From Bicyclus anynana (lineage: Eukaryota; Arthropoda; Insecta; Lepidoptera; Nymphalidae): 64,000 nucleotides of DNA. The stretch spans positions 1,651,501-1,715,500 of the forward strand of contig NC_069108.1 in NCBI RefSeq assembly GCF_947172395.1, read 5' to 3'. Position 1 is the stretch's first letter. Each line of letters opens with the position of its first letter. A model generated the notes under the pieces. That model was not told the origin of the DNA. It searched no databases and saw only the letters and a program-made list of their open reading frames with translations. Of the stretch, positions 45,491-55,628 are shown one piece after another. Position numbers and translations under genes: made by a program.

Positions 45491-48400
45491 CTGTAAAATA
45501 TTTGCCATTTATTTTTTAAACTAGCTAATGCCGCGTGGTTTTACCCACGTCTTTCCCGTTCCCCTAGGAATACGGAGATAATATAATATAGCCTATAGCC
45601 TTCCTCGATAAATGGGCTATCTAACACTGAAATAATTTTTCAAACCGGACCAGTAGTTCCTGAGATTAGCGCGTTCAATCAAACAAACAAACAAACTCTT
45701 CAGCTTCATATATTAGTCTTTTAAATATGACTTACTAGCGGACGCCCGCGGCTTTGTCCGCGTGGAATTCAGTTTTTCACAAATCCCTCAAGAACCACGG
45801 ATTTCTCCGGGATGAAAAGTAGCATGTAGTAGTCTCAGAAGTGGATTACAAAATAAGAAAACCAATATCAAACAAATGCTATGATTCACTAGAATGGCAG
45901 AGAATGACATTCAGTGGAGTCACGCACTTGTGAACGTTGTGTGTAGGGTTAAAGACATCTTTGACAGTTAACAAACACTCCCCTTTTCCACTCAAGTCAC
46001 TCTCCCCGCCTATCCCAAGTGACCCATAAAGAATTACACAACAAGAAATGTGGACGGATCGAACGCCACGAGCATAGTGCATACTGAAGCCGACCGGACG
46101 ACGAGCGCCTTATATCGCAAGTCGTTCCCGCCAACTGATCGCTACCCCTCTCTAAATCCCTACTCTTTACGGGATATCCGTCTCAGGCTACTATTTCTTA
46201 CAATAGAGTAAAATTCAATGATTACCGGTATTTGTAAAAATCGAATTACACGCGGACGAAGTCGCGGGCGTCCTAGTTTTTGAAATGATCGTACAATTCC
46301 ATAATTTTTTTTAACAAGGTCATCTTAATGAAAAAAAAAATAATTATTGCATTTGTAAAAATAGTATTAGTGTACATTGGTAATTTAATCCATAATGTTC
46401 AACAAAAATCAAATCTTTAAAATCTTAACTACAGCAGATAAATAAAAAAAGATAAAAAAAATTGAAAAATCCGAAAAATTATATATCTTGGTCACCCTAG
46501 GAAAACTATTCAAAAAATTAGTTTTAGATTTATTATCCATTAATTACGGGACACCCTGTATATTCAAGCGGACCCACCTGTTCCCCCCTGTACACCACGT
46601 ACTCGGGGAAGCACAGGCCGCCGTGCGAGGGCGTGCCCGCCACGCTGTGGTGGCCCGGCGGCGCGTGCGCCATCTTCATGGCGCTGGCGAGCTGGAACGC
46701 GCGCCCCAGCGTCACCCTGCATAGCAGCATTTGCCTGACACAAACAAACAAATATCACTCATTTATAATCATCACTAATAAGTCGTTGACATATATTTGG
46801 CCTATTCGTCACAAGATATGACGTTTAAATATCGTTGGCCTACTCGAAGCATCGTACGCCTTTTCACCACAAGATAATAGCTCAAATAAGCATCTTAGGG
46901 CTACTCATTGTTAGTTGACAAACTCTAGCCTCACTCATCATGACATGTAGTTGACGTACTCTAGCCCTACTCATCATGACATGTAGTTGACGTACTCTAG
47001 CCCTACTCATCATGAGATGTAGTTGATGTACTCTAGACCTACTCATCATGACATGTAGTTGACGTACTCTAGCCCTACTCATCATGACATGTAGTTGACG
47101 TACTCTAGCCCTACTCATCATGAGATGTAGTTGATGTACTCTAGACCTACTCATCATGACATGTAGTTGACGTACTCTAGCCCTACTCATCATGACATGT
47201 AGTTGACGTACTCTAGCCCTACTCATCATGACATGTAGTTGACGTACTCTAGCCCTACTCATCATGAGATGTAATTGACGTACTCTAGCCCTACTCATCA
47301 TGAGATGTAATTGACGTACTCTAGCCCTACTCATCATGATAATTAGTCGAAGTACTCTAGCCCAACTAATCATGATAATTAGTTGACGTACTCTAGCCCT
47401 ACTCATCATGAGATGTAGTTGACGTACTCTAGCCCTACTCATCATGACATGTAGTTGACGTACTCTAGCCCTACTCATCATGAGATGTAGTTGACGCACT
47501 CTAGCCCTACTCATCATGAGATGTAATTGACGTACTCTAGCCCTACTCATCATGATAATTAGTCGAAGTACTCTAGCCCAACTAATCATGATAATTAGTT
47601 GACGTACTCTAGCCCTACTCATCATGAGATGTAGTTGACGCACTCTAACCCTACTCATCATGAAGCCCTAGGCCCGGCCCTCTGAAGGCCGCAGACACAC
47701 ACTCACCGGTGGCAGAGGTAGCACGAGCGGTCCTTGTGTTGCGGGCAGCCGGAGCCGCCGCCGAAGCCGTACACGTACTGGTTGCTCTTGGACGAGTGCT
47801 CCGCGAAGTAGATGCCCGCGCCGAACATGCCGCCTGCGACACAACAGAGATTCATCATCAAGAGCCATATTTTTTTTAAATATGACTAATATTCCCATTC
47901 CCCTCCAACTAGTCGGAAAGACTGACTCTGACTGCCGCGAGGCGCAGTGGGTAGTGACCCTGCTTTCTGCATCCAAGGCCGTGGGTTCGATTCCCACAAC
48001 TGGAAAATATTCGAGTGATGAACATGGGTTTTTTTTTCCAGTGTCTGTGTGTATTTATACATTATATAAGTATTTATATGTAGTATATAAATGTATATGA
48101 ATATTATAATATCAACTATCTTAGCACCCATAACACAAGCTACTCTGTATGCTTACTTTGGGGCTAGATAGTGATGTGTATTGTTTAAGTATATTTATTA
48201 TTATTTATTATTATTAAAGACTGTGCTAGGAGTGGGTACGACAATAGACCACCGGGGCGGGGACCGAACCACCATCCCTCGGTGAGTCCGACCGCTGTTA
48301 CCGTTGAGCTATTGAGGCTTAACAGCCCATGTACGGCTCACTGTAGAGCACGAGTCTCTTCCCAAAATGAGAGAGGTTATGAATGCGGATTGGCTGATTT

Positions 48401-50940
48401 CACACACGTAGAGAATTCAGAAAATTGTCAGGTATGCTTTCCTCATAATGTTTTTTCTTTCCCGTTTGAGACACGTAAAACGTGACACATTTGTCTTATT
48501 TTTTCATGAAATATGTCATTAACGTATGCTAGTCCTTCTGTCTGTATCTAGCTGGCAGCGCTCGCCGGGCGTGCACCCTCCTCCGCTGGCAGCGCTCGCC
48601 GGGCGCCTGGCTACACTCGCTCACCGATGTACGCGTGCCGCTCGTCGAAGCCCTTCTGCACGATGGCGTTGATGAAGGGCGAGCCGTGGAACAGCATGCG
48701 CTCGCCGGGCGTGCACCCTCCTCCGCAGGCAGCGCTCGCCGGGCGCCTGGCTACACTCGCTCACCGATGTACGCGTGCCGCTCGTCGAAGCCCTTCTGCA
48801 CGATGGCGTTGATGAAGGGCGAGCCGTGGAACAGCATGCGCTCGCCGGGCGTGCACCCTCCTCCGCAGGCAGCGCTCGCCGGGCGCCTGGCTACACTCGC
48901 TCACCGATGTACGCGTGCCGCTCGTCGAAGCCCTTCTGCACGATGGCGTTGATGAAGGGCGAGCCGTGGAACAGCATGCGCTCGCCGGGCGTGCACCCTC
49001 CTCCGCAGGCAGCGCTCGCCGGGCGCCTGGCTACACTCGCTCACCGATGTACGCGTGCCGCTCGTCGAAGCCCTTCTGCACGATGGCGTTGATGAAGGGC
49101 GAGCCGTGGAACAGCATGCGCTCGCCGGGCGTGCACCCTCCTCCGCAGGCAGCGCTCGCCGGGCGCCTGGCTACACTCGCTCACCGATGTACGCGTGCCG
49201 CTCGTCGAAGCCCTTCTGCACGATGGCGTTGATGAAGGGCGAGCCGTGGAACAGCATGCGCTCGCCGGGCGTGCACCCTCCTCCGCAGGCAGCGCTCGCC
49301 GGGCGCCTGGCTACACTCGCTCACCGATGTACGCGTGCCGCTCGTCGAAGCCCTTCTGCACGATGGCGTTGATGAAGGGCGAGCCGTGGAACAGCATGCG
49401 CTCGCCGGGCGTGCACCCTCCTCCGCAGGCAGCGCTCGCCGGGCGCCTGGCTACACTCGCTCACCGATGTACGCGTGCCGCTCGTCGAAGCCCTTCTGCA
49501 CGATGGCGTTGATGAAGGGCGAGCCGTGGAACAGCATGCGCTCGCCGGGCGTGCACCCTCCTCCGCAGGCAGCGCTCGCCGGGCGCCTGGCTACACTCGC
49601 TCACCGATGTACGCGTGCCGCTCGTCGAAGCCCTTCTGCACGATGGCGTTGATGAAGGGCGAGCCGTGGAACAGCATGCGCTCGCCGGGCGTGCACCCTC
49701 CTCCGCTGGCAGCGCTCGCCGGGCGCCTGGCTACACTCGCTCACCGATGTACGCGTGCCGCTCGTCGAAGCCCTTCTGCACGATGGCGTTGATGAAGGGC
49801 GAGCCGTGGAACAGCATGCGCTCGCCGGGCGCGCCCGCCTCCTCCGCCACCTCGCGCCGCCGGTGCTGGTAGCGCTCCCACAGCCGCCCGTTCACCAGCT
49901 TCTGTATCTGTGCGCAGAGACTCACCCTCAGTACACACCTCAGACCAATTATTTATAGAAGGACCTGTATAGCACTCACAGCCACGCACAAAATTGTCTG
50001 TCATTTTTTGAGGAAAACGAGCTTAGATTTGGTATATATCTTATACTGAACTAGAAGATTTTGCCCGTTTTTTACACAATTAAATTACACAAAAAGGTAT
50101 TTTTACGGAGCTCTTTAACCGACGAACACGATTACAACTATTTAACATCGATTCTATAGAGACAGTTTTTATAATAGCATTAGATCGTTGATCATATACT
50201 TTGACAGAAAAGTAACGTCTAGCAAGGCAGGTCCTATACAATAATTGGCCTGAGGTACACACTATAGATGAATTAGAAAATGGAGATGCATCACACTCAA
50301 ATTCACGAACAAAATTATCTGTCGTTTTTTGAGGGGGACGAGGTAAACTCACACATCGAAAACATTTAAGAGCGCGCAACGCGTCGGTACGATATGAATA
50401 AAATTCGAAGCGCGAACGAGACGCCGAATTATGACTTTCACGGAGAGATTGACGCGCGACGCAAATTTTATGACGTGAGCGCCAAAACCATTTTTACCTA
50501 ATTGCAAGTAAATTAAACAACAACGAAAAACAAAATGGCCATGTTCAAGATATATACCTAATTTTCTATACAAAACAAAAATTTAAGAATATAAGTTTGC
50601 TTTTCCTGAGATTGAAAGCAAAATGTGAGCAAAACATGTATTTTTCAAAAAAATAAACTATCGAGAAAAGTTTTACTAATTGTGTATTTTGTATAGTCAT
50701 AACGAAGCTAACACTTTGAAATATCATTTACCCAAATATCAGGCTCCTAACTTTTCCAGAATCTGAGATCCAGAACCATTTGTAACCACCAAATTACATA
50801 TTGCACACTCTTAACACCATTAAATATATTCTGTGTCCATACACTACACACAACTATATAATTGACTCGCAATACACACACGCGTAATTTTTACACAGAC
50901 TAACCAACACATCGCTTAGACACATATATATATCCACAGA

Positions 50941-50973
<33 letters not shown>

Positions 50974-53900
50974 TCGATTACTTGATCGATTTTTACTGTT
51001 CCGCCAAAAGAATCGATTCTTTTTAGAAATCGTTTTTATTACAAATTTGATAAAAGTATGGTATAAATACTTACAAATGAAACGTTACTCCATCTTTTAC
51101 TAAACTACAAGTTTTTGGCCGTTTTTTATGCCATTTAACTACACAAACCGGCATTTTTAGGGAGCTCTTTACACGACGAAAACGATTACAATAATGAAAC
51201 ATCGATTCTGTAGCAACAGTTTCATAAACGCGTTAGATCATTGATTCTTGATCTTTGACAGAGGGGTAACGGTTTACGAGGCAGGTCCTTTCTTTTTAAT
51301 GGTCTAAGTAGTCAGTATACATCCACACGCATATACACACAGAGATAAAGCACACATGTACTCACCCTAACAATGTTGTATCTGGTGAAGTGTCCGCCGG
51401 CGTGGTCCCGGTGCATGCGCACGCCGGCCTGCATCTCTCTCTCCAGCACGGCGAACTCGCTCTCTCCGTTCTCTCCGCACTCTCCGGTGCTGGGCGTGAC
51501 GTCCACTAGAGTGGTGCCGCCGTACCATTCTGTTGGAGACATTCAATTAGAAGAAATACTTGACTGTCCGATCATACTTGGTATAACTTCTTTACGAACG
51601 CTTGATTTAGGGGGTAAGTTGGTTAATTTGTTACGAAAAGTGTAATCGGACGAGGCTTTCAAGATGCGTGCTGCCATCTGTTGTGAAACAATGTTCGTTA
51701 TTTTAAATTACCAATAGATGGCGTTCGCAGAGAACTTTGAAACAAACCATTCTTGTACGTGTGAAGTCATAGCTGAGACTCATAAATGGCGCTTTATTTT
51801 TCATTTTTGTAACAAGTTTTACTTCAGCCGATTCTAAAAGCACACTCGGTTTTTTGGTACTTGAATTTTTTGTTACTCTGATTGACGTAGGTTCTTTAAT
51901 GGAGTCTCAGCGGCTACGCCGGGAGTTTGGACGAGCGCAGAAACATCGCCTGGTGAAACCCGAAGGCACAAGCAGAAAAGATGGACGGAACCACTCTCTC
52001 AGGGCGTCTCTGAGACTCGGAAGGGTGTTTTGGCCTGAGTGTATCAGTCCGGACACTCCCGAGATCATGACATAATAAATCCACGTCCGGGTATCAGGTT
52101 TTAAATACAAGAGGTATTAGGTAATAGAGCTGGCCCGCGAGTATTTCGTGTCTGTTTTATGGCGTGTCCAAACACAGCGCGGCACGTGGTAGCTGCGTGG
52201 TAGGCTGCCGCTAATTTCTGGGATATCTACACTATAACTTGGTAAATGCGTTCGTAACACTTCCGATGGTCAGCGCGGGCCGGAGGGCGTGTAGCTATGA
52301 AAACTCACGACTGATGCACCTCACTTCCCTATGCCGCGCTATGTTTTGACGCGTCTTACCGGAGTGCGCCTGCAGGCTGTGACGAGCTGCCTTGAGCAGG
52401 CGGTGGCGGTGCCCATAGGCGGCCACGCCCACCGCGCGCAGGTCCTCGTGGCACATCTCTGACAGGATGTCCACCGTGATCTGTTCGCGCTCCAGCACCG
52501 GCGCCAGCTGCTCCAGCCCGATACTGGAACACAGAACCAGGTGGAATGAGGTGAGTAGGAATGCCAAGGAATGGAAGCTTGGTGAGGCTTGCTGTGTCTT
52601 AACGTATCCGGAGACCATTGCAGCTATTGGAAGACCAAAGGTTGTATTACACGCACAACAAATACACATTTACTTTACACCTCGTTGTTTGATTGTTGAG
52701 CTGAAATTTCGCAAGCTAAATGATGCAAAATTACTATAACATAGAGCTGATCTGATCTGAAGGTTGCCATAGGAACTCCGTAATTAATCCACTCAACCCC
52801 ATTGAGTTTGGGCTCATTTAATTCGTCTTGACGAGTACTTTGATACTATATGGTAACCAGGGTCTGATGATGGAACTGGAAGGTGGCCATAGGAACTCCG
52901 TAATCAAACCATGCAACCCCATTGAGTTTGGGCTCATTTGATTCGTCTTGACGAGTACTTTGATACTATATGGTAACCAGGGTCTGATGATGGAACTGGA
53001 AGGTGGCCATAGGAACTCCGTAATTAAACCATGCAACCCCATTGAGTTTGGGCTCATTTGATTCGTCTTGGCGAGTATTTTGATACTATATGGTAACCAG
53101 GGTCTGATGATAAAGCTAGAAGGTGGCCATAGCAACTCTTTTATTAAACCACGCAACTCCATTGAGTTTGAGCTCATTTGATTCGTCTTGACGTGTATTT
53201 TGATACTATGTGGTAACCAGGGTCTGATGATGGAGCTGGAAGGTGACCATAGGAACTCCGTAATTAAACCACGCAACCCCATCAAGTTTGGACTCGTTCA
53301 ATTCGGCTTGACGATTACTTTGATACTAGAAGCTAGTTTTTTATGGTAAACTTGTTCTGATCTTCAAATCGCCGGTATACCTGGTGAGGAAGGTGTGCAG
53401 CGACTCAGAGGTGGAGAGCGCGGAGGCGGGCCGTCCAGCCGCGTCCTCTAGGCTGCCTCGCGAGCCCTCCGACCAGTACGTGCTAGCCATCACCTGCAAT
53501 AATTCATGATTGTTAGTACACGAGCGCAAACCCTTACATAGAGGTCTAGATGGCTATAGTAGCTATAGTACTTAGTTTGAGAGAGCCGCTAAGGTTGGTT
53601 AACCAACTAGTGATTGCTTGAATGAAACTACAACCCCGATCCCAAAGCCGATTGCAGACCTAGACGCTCGGAAAACGTCCTTTACGATCGTGACGATGAC
53701 ATAATGACAGTCAACGTTTCCCAGGCAACACAAACACAAGCCACACAGTGTCTTCGCCGGCGAAGATAAGGTCCCTGATAACCGACGTCACCCAGACGTG
53801 GGTTTTTTTAACTCACGATTTCAGGGGCGTCCGGACTGTTACTCAGGCCTACTAAGCCGAGGTCTGAGTCTCAGAGGAGACGCCCTTGTTTATTAGTCGT

Positions 53901-55586
53901 TGCGCCCACATCTTCTGCTTCTGCCATCGGGCCCCATCAGGCGATGCTTCGTGGCGTCCTGCGCGTCGTCACGACAAGTACTCACAGGCAGCGGCAGCGG
54001 CGCGGTGTCCCCGCTGGGCAGCAGCACGGGGCTGTGCGGGGGCGGCAGCGGCGCGGGGGCGGGCGCGCTGTCCGCCGCCGGCCCCGCGCTGCCCGTCATG
54101 GCGTCCTGCAGCAGCGAGCGCACGTCGTCAGCGCCCGCCAGCTCCAGCGCCGTCTGCCCCTCCTGGTTCTTGAGGAACGGGTCCGCGCCGTGCGCCAGCT
54201 GCCGCAACATAGATACGTTGTGTATTTGAAGTAAAACTTATTTACGGGTTAACACCAGAAGGGGGTTTAAAGGGCTGAAAATGATTATTATTCAATGAAA
54301 GTCTGTCAGGCCTAACAATTAACCAAGAATGTTACCAATAAACCCTTGAATGGCAGATAATAACTTTGAGTGAAGTCTCGGACTTGTGACCGAAGGATGT
54401 AGGGTTAAAGACGTCTTTGAAAACTAGTAAACAATCTCTTCCACTCAAGTCATTCTCCCCGCCTATACAAAAATAGTCCATAAAGGATTATGTAACCAAA
54501 GGTGTGGACAGATCGAACATCACGACAATAATGAGCTAGGCCGCCCGAGCGGTTTATCGCCACTCCCCACCTAACATTTCCTACTATCTCGGCTCATGAC
54601 GACACAATCCGATTGCCGAGTAAACTGGCGATTGCGTTACAAAAAGTGCATTCGAGTGAGGTTTTTAAGATGCGTGCTGCTATCTACAGTTTCTTATTTA
54701 AAACTATTTAAATAAGAAACTGTAGATGGCAGCACGCATCTTAAAAGCCTCGCCTGACTGAACTTATCTCTAGTTCTTCTAGTCTCTCCTCCTCCTTGCG
54801 TCGTATTCCTCATTACTGAGGGTCGTGACCCCTAACACAAGCTTGCTTCTTCACCATGTCGCGCCATGTGACACGGCTTTTCGCGACTCGTGTACTTTGG
54901 TATCGAGAGTGGCACGGATTTGGTCGGACCAACGCATCGGGCTACGTCCTCGAGCTCTCTTTCCTTCCACTTTGCCAGTGATAACAAGTTTCTCTAAGTT
55001 ATCTCCTTCTCTCCTGGCAATGTGACCGAAATACTCGAGGATCCTCTGAAGACAGGTGGTGGAAGGTCTCTTCGAGATGTTAAGTTGTTTTAGCACCGAT
55101 GCATTGGTTCTATGTGCTGTCCACGGAATATGGAGCATTCTTCTCCAGCACTCTAGTCCTAATAACCATATAATATGTGGATTGCCTTATAGTAGATGGC
55201 GTTCTTAGAGAACTTTGAAATGATAAGTATGCGTCTTTAGTCAGTCAAATAAGAAGAGTTGTTTACTTACCAACAGGGCACATAGCTGCGTCCGCGCCTT
55301 GTGCGCAGCTTCGTGCAGGGGGGTGAAGCCCCACCGGTCGGCGGCGTTAGGGGGGGTGCCGGCCCGCAGCAGCAACGCCGCGAGCTCCACGTGGCCGTAC
55401 GACGCCGCGTTGTGGAGGGGCACCAACCCCCCCTTGTCGCGCGCGGACACCGCCGCGCCCGCTTCTAGCAACGCCTCTGCCACTTCCAGATTATTGTAAC
55501 CAGCTGTAATGTACACGCACACACTAGTGATTTACTTAATCACTAAATTGTTCAATCAATTAATTCATCATCATCATCGTCGTCGT

Positions 55587-55628
<42 letters not shown>

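Noticed and set aside
46533..46577. Tankyrase ending at the in-frame stop after RGEQ
   Set aside because: The CAG/GTGGGT donor and the AYPEYLITYQIV exon at 45425-45490 show the gene continues.
46882..47661. 259-codon minus-strand open frame
   Set aside because: It is the 36-bp minisatellite read through; unit length divisible by three keeps the frame open. It lies in a tankyrase intron.
46905..49744. CRISPR-like array
   Set aside because: Units are contiguous with no unique spacers, in a eukaryotic gene intron.
48635..49872. Series of identical 105-codon plus-strand frames
   Set aside because: They are the opposite strand of the 140-bp exon-derived tandem array.
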